DNA from: Methylobacterium nonmethylotrophicum
GTDB taxonomy: Bacteria; Pseudomonadota; Alphaproteobacteria; Rhizobiales; Beijerinckiaceae
DNA: 64,000 nt
Reading direction: 5' to 3'
NCBI RefSeq assembly: GCF_004745635.1
Contig: NZ_SRLB01000004.1
Coordinates: 124,001-188,000, forward strand
Below the pieces are notes generated by a model that saw only the letters and a list, made by a program, of their open reading frames with translations, did no database searches and was not told the origin of the DNA. The position numbers were made by a program, and so were the translations under genes. Below, in pieces: positions 36,148 to 43,926 of the stretch. Each line of letters opens with the position of its first letter. Position 1 is the stretch's first letter.

Positions 36148-36990
36148 ATGCCCCGCCACGCCCGCCGCGACCTCCTGGCGAGGTTCCACGCCATGATCGC
36201 CCGGCGCCAGCCCATCATCGGGGGCGGCGCCGGCACCGGCCTCTCCGCCAAGTGCGAGGAGGCCGGCGGCATCGACCTGATCGTGATCTACAATTCGGGC
36301 CGCTACCGCATGGCCGGGCGCGGCTCGCTCGCGGGGCTGCTCGCCTACGGCAACGCCAACGAGATCGTGAAGGAGATGGCCCGGGAGGTGCTCCCCGTGG
36401 TGCGCCGCACGCCCGTCATCGCCGGGGTCAACGGCACCGACCCCTTCGTCATCATGGATCACTACCTCGACGAGCTGATCGGGCTCGGATTCTCCGGCGT
36501 CCAGAACTTCCCGACGGTGGGGCTCATCGACGGCACGTTCCGGGCGAACCTCGAGGAGACCGGCATGGGGTTCGGGCACGAGATCGACATGATCCGGCTG
36601 GCCCACGCCAAGGACCTGCTCACCACGCCCTACGTGTTCAGCGCCGAGGAGGCGGCCGAGATGGCGCGGGCGGGCGCCGACATCATCGTCCCGCATATGG
36701 GCCTCACCACCGGCGGGGCGATCGGCGCCGAGACGGCGCTGACGCTGGCCGACTGCCCGGCCCTGATCGACGCCTGGGCCGAGGCGGCGCGGCGCGTGCG
36801 CCCGGACGTGATCGTGCTCTGCCACGGCGGCCCAATCGCGACCCCGGAGGACGCCGCTTACGTGCTCGCCAACACCCGCCTGTGCCACGGCTTCTACGGC
36901 GCCTCCTCGATGGAGCGCCTGCCGGCCGAGACGGCGCTCACCGAGCGCACCCGCGCCTTCAAGTCCATCGCCTTCCCGGAGACCCGCTGA
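36148..36990 (+). CDS. Phosphoenolpyruvate hydrolase-family TIM-barrel enzyme
   Basis: The 280-residue protein has [91 protein letters not shown] and [14 protein letters not shown]. This is the full-length form of the family, related to PEP mutase/isocitrate lyase-like barrels and to the C-terminal half of plant Tm-1. It probably acts on a carbon-carbon or carbon-phosphorus bond together with the Tm-1-like partner (inference). The TGA shares a base with the next ATG. Confidence 0.92.
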   Translation: MPRHARRDLLARFHAMIARRQPIIGGGAGTGLSAKCEEAGGIDLIVIYNSGRYRMAGRGSLAGLLAYGNANEIVKEMAREVLPVVRRTPVIAGVNGTDPFVIMDHYLDELIGLGFSGVQNFPTVGLIDGTFRANLEETGMGFGHEIDMIRLAHAKDLLTTPYVFSAEEAAEMARAGADIIVPHMGLTTGGAIGAETALTLADCPALIDAWAEAARRVRPDVIVLCHGGPIATPEDAAYVLANTRLCHGFYGASSMERLPAETALTERTRAFKSIAFPETR

Positions 36991-37925
36991 TGGCCCGCGC
37001 CTACGCCTCCACGATCATCGCGGCCCCGGTCGAGACCGTGTGGTCGCTCATCCGCGACTTCAACGGCCTGCCGTCCTGGGTGCCGGGCATCACCGACAGC
37101 CGGATCGAGGACGGGCTCGACGCCGACGTGGTCGGCTGCGTGCGCGCCTTCCGCCTCGGCGACGGCACCCTGGTGCGCGAGCGGCTGCTCTCCCTCGACG
37201 ACCACCGCTACAGCTTCAGCTACAATTTCGAGACGCCGGCCTTCCCGGTGACGGAGTACCTCGCCCGCGTCACGCTGATCCCGGTCACCAACGGCGATTC
37301 CACCTTCGCCGAGTGGGAGGCCACCTTCGACGAGCGGCCCGAGGATGCCGGCCGCTATGCCGGGATCATCGCCGACGGGGTGTTCAAGGCGGGCTGGGAC
37401 GCGCTCAAGGCGAAGATCGCCCGCGAGCGGCCCGGGATGCCCGCGGGCGCCGCGCGCTGGCAGGGCCTGCCGCCGCACAAGGTGTTCTGCTCCTCGGTGA
37501 TCCCGGCGCCGGTCGAGGCGGTCTGGGCGACGATCCGCGACTTCGCCGGCATGGCGGCCTGGCACGAGGACATCACGCGCATGCACATGCTGGGCGGCGT
37601 GCGCCCCGACAAGGTGTCGGGCGTGCGCGACTTCCTGTTCGGCGAGGGCCACCTCAACGAGGAGCTGATCCAGCTCTGCGACCGGACGCGCTCCTACACG
37701 TACCGCATCACGAAGAGCCCGATGCCGTGGCTGCACTACGTCTCGGGCCCGCGCCTGCGGCCGGTGACGGATGCCGGCCACACCTTCGGAACCTGGTTCG
37801 GCGACTGGACCGCCTCCCCGGCCGACGACCTCGTGCTGATCCCGCAGGTCCATCACGGCGTCTACCAGAAGGCCTTCGACACCGTCGCGGCGCGTCTCGC
37901 GCGGGCGCCGGCCGGATCGGCCTGA
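36990..37925 (+). CDS. Tandem SRPBCC (START-like) domain protein
   Basis: The 311-residue protein is an internal duplication. Each half is a 150-residue SRPBCC domain, with APVETVWSLIRDF near residue 12 in the first and APVEAVWATIRDF near residue 174 in the second, each followed by a Trp, an acidic loop and a RSYTYRITKSPMP-type strand. The SRPBCC fold makes a deep hydrophobic pocket and is used as ligand carrier, cyclase or polyketide aromatase. Coupling to the barrel gene suggests it handles the same hydrophobic or aromatic ligand. It is the last gene of the Liv operon. Confidence 0.88.
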   Translation: MARAYASTIIAAPVETVWSLIRDFNGLPSWVPGITDSRIEDGLDADVVGCVRAFRLGDGTLVRERLLSLDDHRYSFSYNFETPAFPVTEYLARVTLIPVTNGDSTFAEWEATFDERPEDAGRYAGIIADGVFKAGWDALKAKIARERPGMPAGAARWQGLPPHKVFCSSVIPAPVEAVWATIRDFAGMAAWHEDITRMHMLGGVRPDKVSGVRDFLFGEGHLNEELIQLCDRTRSYTYRITKSPMPWLHYVSGPRLRPVTDAGHTFGTWFGDWTASPADDLVLIPQVHHGVYQKAFDTVAARLARAPAGSA

Positions 37926-38004
37926 GCCGGCCGGCGCCGACGCGGCACGAGAGGGCGGTCGGAGGGGTTTTGCCTGACCGCGGAGCGCGGCCGCCGCTGC
38001 CCGG

Positions 38005-39717
38005 TCAGGTCGCCAGGGCCGGCTCCGTCCGCCCGCTGACGGGCCCGGCATCCCCGGGGGCCGCACCGAAGACCCTGAGGCAATATGCCTGCAGGTGGCC
38101 GGTCCGGTCGGCGTCGCCCCGGAAGGCGATGTGCCCGTCCGGGCGGATCAGCACGAGGGCCGGCCTGCCCTCGAGCCCGTAGGCGCCATGCGCCCTGCCA
38201 TCCATGTCCGAGAGCACCGGGACATCACCGCCCTCGACCATCGGGCCGGCCAGGACGAGGCGCGGACGCACCCAGGGCCAGGGCGCGACGGCCTCGACGG
38301 CCTCGAGCAGCGAGGCGCCGGGGGCCGGCGACCGGCCGTCGAAGCACAGGAGCGCCCAGCCCGTGGTCCATCCGTCCGGGTTGTAGAGGAACGGGAACAG
38401 GGTCGTGGTCCGGCCCCCGGCCGTCACCTGCGCGTCCGGCGCACGCTCGCCCGGCATCGGTCCCGGGCGCAGCCGCTGCGTCAGCCCGGACAGGCGGTCC
38501 TCGTTGAGCAGGCTCCCGGGATAGGCCACGCCCATCTGCTGCATGTCGTCCGTCCCCTGGAGCAGCGAGCCGAGCTTCGGCAACGCCTTCGCGGCGAGCC
38601 CCAGCACCGTGTCGGCGACCGGGCCGCGATAGACCGTCCACCGGAACCCGCGCGCCTGCTGGGCGCTCAGCCGGGCGTGCTCGCCGCCCCGCTCGCCGTC
38701 GTAGGAGTCGAGGACGACCGGCGCCGCCTGCCCCCGCAAGGTCATGGCGAGCCGCCACGCGATCTCGACCGCGTCGTGCAGGCCCGCATTCATGCCCTGG
38801 CCGCCGATCGGCAGGGACAGGTGCCCGGCATCCCCCGCCAGGACCACGCGGCCGCGCGCGTAGCCGGGCGAGACCCCGTACGCGAAGCGGCTGTGGGTGA
38901 GCCATTGCGGGTCGCTCAGGGTGAGGGTCTCGTCGCCCGTGACCTCGCGCGCCACCGCCTGCATCTCGTCGAGGGTCGGGTCGCGGTCCGGCACGCCGGT
39001 GTCGTCGGCCAGGAAGAACAGCCGGTGGTAGCCGCCCGAGACCGGCAGGATGCCGGCAAAGCCCCGCTCGTAATAGAAGAACCAGAGCTGGTCGGGTTCC
39101 GGCGAGCGGCGCCACGACAGCCTGGCATCCACCTGCCGGTTCATGCAGCCCTGCAGCCCTTCGGGTTCGAAGTCGAGGCCGAGCAGCGGCCGGATCGTGC
39201 TCCTGGCGCCGTCCGCGGCCACGAGGTAGCGGCATCGCCTCCGTTCCTCCGGCGCCCCCTCCCCTCGCGCGAGGATGACGGTGACGCCCGCCTCGTCGGG
39301 AACGACGTCGACGACCGTGCCGCCGCGCTCCAGCCGGCCGCCCCGCGCCGCGAACGCCTCGGCCAGGGTCCGCTCGATCACGTTCTGCGCGCTGTAGAGG
39401 ACCTCCGGATAGGGACTGGCGACGTCGGCGATGGGAATGGGGGCCGTCGGCGTGCCGTTGACGAAGAAGTTGATGGTGTGGATCGCGTAGGCGTCCGCCG
39501 CCAGGGCGTCGCGCAGGCCGATGCTGGCGAGCAGTTCCTGCGGCCGCGCCCACAGGTTGTTGGCGCGGGAATACGCCTTCTCCGCCTGGCGCCGCTCCAG
39601 TAGCAGGCACGAGACGCCGTGATGGCGCAGGGCGCAGCCGGTCGTCAGGCCGATGGGTCCGGCGCCGACGACGATCACGTCGGCGTCGTATCCGGGCGAG
39701 GCGGTGGCGTCGGTCAT
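38005..39717 (-). CDS. FAD-dependent aromatic-ring hydroxylase (PheA/TfdB-type)
   Basis: The 570-residue monooxygenase has the GxGxxG motif VVGAGPIGLTTGCAL near residue 16, the DG motif VAADGARSTIR, the GD motif VLAGDAGHLSLPIGGQGMN, and a C-terminal thioredoxin-like domain ending with RPDGHIAFRGD. It belongs to group A flavoprotein hydroxylases that use NAD(P)H and oxygen to hydroxylate phenols, resorcinols or polyketides. It follows a MarR gene with a 4-bp overlap and is convergent with the Liv/Tm-1 operon. The substrate is not known. Confidence 0.92.
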   Translation of the reverse strand: MTDATASPGYDADVIVVGAGPIGLTTGCALRHHGVSCLLLERRQAEKAYSRANNLWARPQELLASIGLRDALAADAYAIHTINFFVNGTPTAPIPIADVASPYPEVLYSAQNVIERTLAEAFAARGGRLERGGTVVDVVPDEAGVTVILARGEGAPEERRRCRYLVAADGARSTIRPLLGLDFEPEGLQGCMNRQVDARLSWRRSPEPDQLWFFYYERGFAGILPVSGGYHRLFFLADDTGVPDRDPTLDEMQAVAREVTGDETLTLSDPQWLTHSRFAYGVSPGYARGRVVLAGDAGHLSLPIGGQGMNAGLHDAVEIAWRLAMTLRGQAAPVVLDSYDGERGGEHARLSAQQARGFRWTVYRGPVADTVLGLAAKALPKLGSLLQGTDDMQQMGVAYPGSLLNEDRLSGLTQRLRPGPMPGERAPDAQVTAGGRTTTLFPFLYNPDGWTTGWALLCFDGRSPAPGASLLEAVEAVAPWPWVRPRLVLAGPMVEGGDVPVLSDMDGRAHGAYGLEGRPALVLIRPDGHIAFRGDADRTGHLQAYCLRVFGAAPGDAGPVSGRTEPALAT

Positions 39718-40250
39718 CCTCGGGTCTCCTGGCGTGTCGTGGTGGCGAGGGAGGCGATGCGGCCGCGGCCGGCGTCGATCCGCTGCTGGAGGACGCGCAG
39801 GAGCGCGCCGGCCGCTTCGAGAGCCTCCGGCGCCAGGCCTTCGGCCAGCGCGTCCGCCAAGAGGTCCTTGCGCGCCATGGCCTCGCGGTAGGCCGCCTCG
39901 CCGCGCGGGGTCATCGCCACGAGCGCGGCGCGGCGGTGGTGGGGGTTGGGCGCGAGGCGGACCAGCCCCTCCGCCAGCATGTCGTCGACGAGGCGCTGCA
40001 CCGACTGGCGGGCCAGGCCCATGTTGCGGGCGATGTGCGCGACGGGCAGCGGGGCCGGGGCGAGGTCGACGGCCCCCAGCACCTGCCAGCGGGCGCTGGT
40101 CAGCCCGAGATCCTCCACGAGGGTGTCGCCCGCCTCCAGGAGGTCGCCGTTGAGGCGAAACACCTCGATCACGAGACCCGACCAGGCACGGCGCGCCCGG
40201 AGGCGGTCTTCCGAAGGAATCTTCGAAGCGGGATCGGTCGAATGTTCCAT
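39714..40250 (-). CDS. MarR family transcriptional regulator of the flavin monooxygenase
   Basis: The 178-residue protein starts MEHSTDPASK behind GAGG and has the MarR winged-helix: TSARWQVLGAVDLAP, VAHIARNMGLARQSVQRLVD as recognition helix, LVRLAPNPHHRRAALVAMTP as wing. MarR proteins usually respond to phenolic ligands. It overlaps and precedes the monooxygenase gene, and operator-like palindromes lie just upstream, so it very likely autoregulates this two-gene operon. Confidence 0.92.
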   Translation of the reverse strand: MEHSTDPASKIPSEDRLRARRAWSGLVIEVFRLNGDLLEAGDTLVEDLGLTSARWQVLGAVDLAPAPLPVAHIARNMGLARQSVQRLVDDMLAEGLVRLAPNPHHRRAALVAMTPRGEAAYREAMARKDLLADALAEGLAPEALEAAGALLRVLQQRIDAGRGRIASLATTTRQETRG

Positions 40251-40260
40251 CCTCAGCCTC

Positions 40261-40292
40261 CTGTCGAAATGACAGCTTGCTGTCGATAGCAG
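40261..40292. promoter_or_regulatory. MarR operator-like palindromes
   Basis: CTGTCGAAATGACAG at 40261-40275 is a perfect 5-bp arm palindrome, followed by a related GCTGTCGATAGCAGC around 40279-40293. Both lie within 45 bp upstream of the MarR start codon, the place expected for an autorepressor. Confidence 0.5.
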
Positions 40293-40512
40293 CGAGAACG
40301 TGGGTCGAGGCCGTCCGGTTCCGTGATCGGTGATGAGCGGACGGCCCCGTTCGTTCTCAGCCGGCTGGATGGCCCGCGCCAGACCGCACGCCGCCGGCAT
40401 TGCCGCGCGGCGGCATCGGGAACCGCGGCTGCCCTCGCCGCCCGAAGTCGGGGAGGTCGCCGCAGCGAAAAAATCTCGCGCGAGCCTGGAACTCACATTC
40501 GCCTGGGGCGTT

Positions 40513-40606
40513 ACGCGCGTGCGAGGCCCGAACGGGCTCGCGCGTTGGGCGCCGGACAGGCCGTCCGGCGGCCCTCGTCATCACGTTGCTCTCCAGGAGG
40601 ATGTGG
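40513..40606 (+). promoter_or_regulatory. ROSE-like RNA thermometer in the hsp20 leader
   Basis: The leader can fold into a series of hairpins: CGCGCGTGCGAG with CTCGCGCG near 40517-40547, CGGAC with GTCCG near 40554-40570, and a last stem in which TTGCT at 40586-40590 faces the AGGAGG Shine-Dalgarno at 40595-40600, closed by ATCAC/GTGGT. A UYGCU sequence pairing imperfectly with the ribosome binding site is the hallmark of ROSE elements that open on heating and control small heat-shock genes in rhizobia. Confidence 0.55.
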
Positions 40607-40608
40607 TC

Positions 40609-41121
40609 ATGAGGACCTTCGACTTCGCTCCGCTCTACCGGTCCACCGTCGGCTTCGACCGCCTGTTCGCGCTGATCGACCAGGCCGCCCGCGTCGAGCC
40701 CTCGACGCAGTGGCCGCCCTACGACATCGAGAAGGTGGCGGAGGACGCCTACCGCATCACCATGGCGGTCGCCGGCTTCACGCAGGACGAGATCGAACTG
40801 ACCCAGCACGACACCACGCTGGTCGTCACCGGCCAGCGGAAGGACCGGGATGGGGAGCGCCAGTACCTGCACCGGGGCATCGCGGCGCGCGCCTTCCGCC
40901 AGACCTTCAACCTGGCCGACCACGTGCGGGTCACCGGCGCGGTCCTGGAGCACGGGCTCCTGACCGTGGAGCTCAAGCGCGAGGTGCCGGAGGCGCTCAA
41001 GCCGCGCCGCATCGCCATCGGCGGCCTGCAGGCCGCGCGCGGGCAGGACAACGCGCCGGCCCAGAACGCGCTGACCCAGAGCGCGCCGGCTCAAGTCGAG
41101 AACCGCACGAAGGCTGCGTGA
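40609..41121 (+). CDS. Hsp20 family small heat-shock protein
   Basis: The 170-residue chaperone has an N-terminal arm with FDRLFALID, then the alpha-crystallin domain (about residues 38-135) with YDIEKVAEDAYRITMAVAGF, LVVTGQRKD, RGIAARAFRQTFNLADHV and GLLTVELKREVPE, the last resembling the IxI-bearing strand. The tail is rich in Ala, Gln and Asn. It binds unfolding proteins in the cytoplasm without ATP. The ATG at 40609 lies 8 bases after CCAGGAGG; a nearer ATG at 40601 leads to an immediate stop. It is probably under heat control through the leader. Confidence 0.95.
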   Translation: MRTFDFAPLYRSTVGFDRLFALIDQAARVEPSTQWPPYDIEKVAEDAYRITMAVAGFTQDEIELTQHDTTLVVTGQRKDRDGERQYLHRGIAARAFRQTFNLADHVRVTGAVLEHGLLTVELKREVPEALKPRRIAIGGLQAARGQDNAPAQNALTQSAPAQVENRTKAA

Positions 41122-41239
41122 AACCGGGCCCGCCTGGGCTCTGCGCCACCCCGCCGACGAACGACCTCCCGGGGGCGGCCCGCCCCCGGGGACGAGCTTC
41201 GTGCCGTGAAAGGCCACGCGCCATCAGGGAGGATGACCC

Positions 41240-41788
41240 GTGTCGACGATGGAGATGCACCTCACCCGTTCCGGTCCCTTGAATTCCGGCCCGATGACCT
41301 CCGGGCTCATGACGTCAGGTCCGATGACCTCCGGCCCCATGAACCCGCCCGCCGGCCATCCGGCCGCGTTCGAGGCGTGGCAGGCGCTCGTCGCGCCCGG
41401 CGACGTCTTTCGCCATCCGCGCGAGGTCGTGGCGCACCCGCACCTGTCGCGGGCGGAGAAGCGCGCGGTCCTGGCGTCCTGGGCCTCGGATGCCTGTGCG
41501 CTGGAGAACGCGCCGGGCCTGCGCTGCCTGGCGGGCTGCCGGGCCGAGCCGGTCCCGGTCGACGCCGTGCTCGCAGCCCTGGCCCAGCTCGATGGCGGAG
41601 CCGCCGGTCTTCCGGCGCGGCGTGAGCCGCCGCGCAGGCGGCCGCGCGGCCTGGCGGCCCTGCGCCGGTCCGGACGCCCCGGCCGCCGGGACGACGACGA
41701 CGATCCGCCGCCCTGCCCGGCCGCGGCGATGCCGCGCCCGCGGCCGCCCGCGGGTACCGGGGCACGCGCACTCTGCATGCCGGCGTAA
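41240..41788 (+). CDS. Conserved hypothetical protein downstream of hsp20
   Basis: The 182-residue product begins at a GTG 8 bases after GGGAGG. After a repeat-bearing N-terminus, residues 43-118 read as a conserved block (FRHPREVVAHPHLSRAEKR, then AVLASWASDACALE and PVPVDAVLAALAQLD). The block looks like a family of short proteins found beside small heat-shock genes in Rhizobiales (recalled, not checked). The C-terminal third is Arg/Pro-rich with a run of five Asp and may be partly disordered. No enzymatic motif is visible. It is likely co-transcribed with hsp20. Confidence 0.7.
   Translation: MSTMEMHLTRSGPLNSGPMTSGLMTSGPMTSGPMNPPAGHPAAFEAWQALVAPGDVFRHPREVVAHPHLSRAEKRAVLASWASDACALENAPGLRCLAGCRAEPVPVDAVLAALAQLDGGAAGLPARREPPRRRPRGLAALRRSGRPGRRDDDDDPPPCPAAAMPRPRPPAGTGARALCMPA
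41270..41344 (+). repeat. Five tandem 15-bp repeats inside the hypothetical gene
   Basis: Five imperfect 15-bp units of the type TCCGGCCCGATGACC encode SGPLN, SGPMT, SGLMT, SGPMT and SGPMN. The in-frame unit length means copy number changes would not disrupt the gene. Confidence 0.85.
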
Positions 41789-42000
41789 GGATGCCGCGGG
41801 ACGCTCCGACGTCGCGCCCGGCGCGGGGATCGACGCCGGACCGGCATCCTTGCCTGAAGAGGCGAAAGCGCTCCAGGTGGGAGTCCGGGCTCGGCGCCGA
41901 TCGCCGTTCAGAGCCGTGAGAGCCGTTCTCACTCCGGCGAGTGCGGATAGGGCGAAGTCCGTTCCGCTCTGTTCTGAGAGCCTGTTTGACGTGCGTGCCA

Positions 42001-42188
42001 GATTTATCCCACCCTCAACCGCATCCTGAGGTGAAGGCGATCGGAGATCGCGCACGATTGAAGATCGACTGACCTTGAAGGAGACGTCCAGTCATCACTG
42101 TGAGATCTGGAGTACTCCTTCGAGGCTCCTTTCACGTGCGATCTTCGATCGCCAGCACCTCAGGATGAGGTCGTGGACGGGATAGATC
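42001..42188. repeat. Long palindromic intergenic element, copy 2
   Basis: Outer arms GATTTATCCCACCCTCAACC (42001 onward) and the complement ending at 42188 hold the family cores CATCCTGAGGTG / CACCTCAGGATGAGG. The inside includes GGCGATCGGAGATCG, CTTGAAGGAG and TACTCCTTCGAGGC. TGTTTGACGTG just before the left arm is also seen at copy 1. It lies at the broken end of the pseudogene at 42189-42428. The part from 41789 to 42000 shows no gene. Confidence 0.8.
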
Positions 42189-42428
42189 AGGCCCATGCGA
42201 TACCGTTCTCGGAAGTCAAACAGGCTGATGAACAGGATCCCGGGCGCCCCCTCGTCGCCCGCGGCCTCGCCCGCCGGCACCGTGCCGTCGGCCGAGCGCG
42301 CGGTGAAGGCCTTCTCGGCCATCCTCCCGGGAGGACCCGTCCGTGCGGGTCCCGTCGGGCGCCCCGGCCCGGGCCGCCGCGCCCAGGGCGGCGAGGGCGG
42401 TCACGAGGTGGCGACGGGTCTGGTCCAT
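42189..42428 (-). pseudogene. Truncated and frameshifted exported-protein remnant
   Basis: From the ATG at 42428 the reverse strand encodes a twin-arginine-like signal, MDQTRRHLVTALAALGAAAR, followed by a short frame; a second frame from 42322 continues MAEKAFTARSADGTVPAGEA and GILFISLFDF before running into the palindromic element. It appears to be the start of an exported protein, broken by a frameshift and cut off at the repeat. It diverges from the TetR at 42505, so it is probably the decayed regulatory target. Confidence 0.45.
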
Positions 42429-42443
42429 GGAGCGGGTCCTGCT

Positions 42444-42505
42444 GTTTAGTGATCGCTAGCCTATCTCCTTGACCTGGGGCGTCAAGCGTCGTTTAGTGAT
42501 CGCTA
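42444..42505. promoter_or_regulatory. TetR operator pair and leaderless promoter
   Basis: The 15-bp string GTTTAGTGATCGCTA occurs exactly twice, at 42444-42458 and 42491-42505, the second touching the ATG. Its centre TAGTGATCGCTA is a near-palindrome. TTGACC (42469-42474), 17 bp and TTTAGT (42492-42497) make a promoter whose transcript would begin at the ATG at 42505. Confidence 0.6.
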
Positions 42506-43110
42506 TGAAACAGGGCGGCAAGGTGCGCGGCGGCCGGCCGTGGAGCTTCGATCGCGATGCGGCGATCGACACCGCGATGCTGCTGTTCTGGCGCCATGGC
42601 TACGAGGGCGTGTCGGTCGGGGACCTGACGAAGGCGATCGGCGTGGCGCCCCCGAGCCTGTATGCCGCCTTCGGCAGCAAGGCGGGCCTCTACGAGCGCG
42701 CGATGGCGCGCTACGAGGAGACGCGGGGCGGCCTGGACGTGGCGGCGATCCAGTCGGCGGCGTCGCTGCCGGACGCGGTGCGGCGGCTGCTCACCGATGC
42801 CGTGGCGGCCGTGACGCAGCGCCCGCTCGAGCGCGGCTGCATGATCTCGAGCGGCCTCGTCGCCTGTCATCCCGACCATGCCGACCTGGCCCGCGACGCC
42901 GCCGCGCGGCGGGAGGCGTTGCGCGCGAGGATCGTGCAGGCCCTGTCTCCCTTCGCGAAGGACGATCCCGCGGAGACGCTCGCCCGGCACCTCGCCGCCG
43001 TCATGCAGGGCATCTCGATCCAGGCGCGCGACGGCGTGGCGCCCTCGGAGCTGCACGCCATCGTCGACGAGGTCGTCGCGGGCATCGCGGCACGCTGTCC
43101 CGAAGGCTGA
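42505..43110 (+). CDS. TetR/AcrR family transcriptional regulator
   Basis: The 201-residue protein starts MKQGGKVRGGRPWSFDRDAA and has a TetR helix-turn-helix at about residues 17-62 with VAPPSLYAAFGSKAGLYERA. The helical ligand domain includes ERGCMISSGLVAC, a cysteine-containing segment common in this subgroup. The ATG at 42505 lies within an operator repeat and has no ribosome binding site, so an earlier frame-open ATG at 42469 is less likely. It resembles the TetR at 682-1335. Its divergent partner is degraded, so its present targets are itself or distant genes. Confidence 0.9.
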   Translation: MKQGGKVRGGRPWSFDRDAAIDTAMLLFWRHGYEGVSVGDLTKAIGVAPPSLYAAFGSKAGLYERAMARYEETRGGLDVAAIQSAASLPDAVRRLLTDAVAAVTQRPLERGCMISSGLVACHPDHADLARDAAARREALRARIVQALSPFAKDDPAETLARHLAAVMQGISIQARDGVAPSELHAIVDEVVAGIAARCPEG

Positions 43111-43351
43111 GCGGGGCGAGAGCGCAAACCGGCCTCCGATCCGGGCGCCTTGCCGAGCAGTCGGACGGTAGAACCGGCCCTCCGAGAAGAATCCTTCTGT
43201 CGGCGCATCAGGTCTCGCACACCTGTTCCAACAAACCCGAAGATAAAAGCAATCCCGTCTCGTTGACGATCCTCATCGGCGGCGACAAGATCGACGCATC
43301 ACGACAGATCAGATGCGGCGAATATCGGCGCCCTGAATGCATGAGGTCGGC

Positions 43352-43900
43352 ATGACGTCGCTCAACGAATACTTGGCGGAGAAACGCGCGGCGGTGGCGG
43401 CACGGGAGGCGCGGATCGAGGCCGGCAGCCTGGGGCCGGTGCCGCTTTCCGCGCGCGTCACCGTCGAGGGGCGCAGCGGCGTGCGCCGGATCCGGATCCG
43501 CGACCATCAGGTCGTGACGGATTCGCCGCCGGACTTCGCCGGCTACGACCTCGGGCCGGGTTCGCCGGAACTGCAGCTCGGCATCCTCGGCAGCTGCCTG
43601 GCCCATTCCTACCTGATCCAGGCCGCGCGCCTCGGCGTGCCCCTCGAGGCGATCGAGGTCGCGGTGAGCGGCCAGCTCGAGGCCCGGGCCGGGCGCCCGG
43701 GCTTCGAGGCGGTGCCGGTCAGCCCGCACGACATCGCCTACACCGTGCGGATCGTCTCGCCGGCCTCGCCGGAGGCGGTGGCGCGGCTCGAGGCGGAGGT
43801 CGACCGCGCCTGCCCGATCCTCAACCTCTTGCGCGCGCCCCAGGCCGTGCGCGGCACGATCGAGCACCGCGCGCCCGACGCACCCGCCCGCGCCGCCTGA
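43352..43900 (+). CDS. OsmC family protein
   Basis: The 182-residue protein is an OsmC/Ohr-like protein: the first catalytic Cys is in ILGSCLAHSYLIQAA and the second in DRACPILNLLRAP. Strands such as VTDSPPDFAGYDLGPGSPEL precede the central helix. Such proteins reduce organic hydroperoxides or act on sulfur transfer with dihydrolipoamide or other thiols. It begins with MTSLNEYLAEKR after GAGGTCGG. It stands 27 bp before an ABC importer operon of the sulfonate type and is probably co-transcribed with it. Confidence 0.9.
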   Translation: MTSLNEYLAEKRAAVAAREARIEAGSLGPVPLSARVTVEGRSGVRRIRIRDHQVVTDSPPDFAGYDLGPGSPELQLGILGSCLAHSYLIQAARLGVPLEAIEVAVSGQLEARAGRPGFEAVPVSPHDIAYTVRIVSPASPEAVARLEAEVDRACPILNLLRAPQAVRGTIEHRAPDAPARAA

Positions 43901-43926
43901 TCCTCCCCCCGCGAAGACCCCCGACG

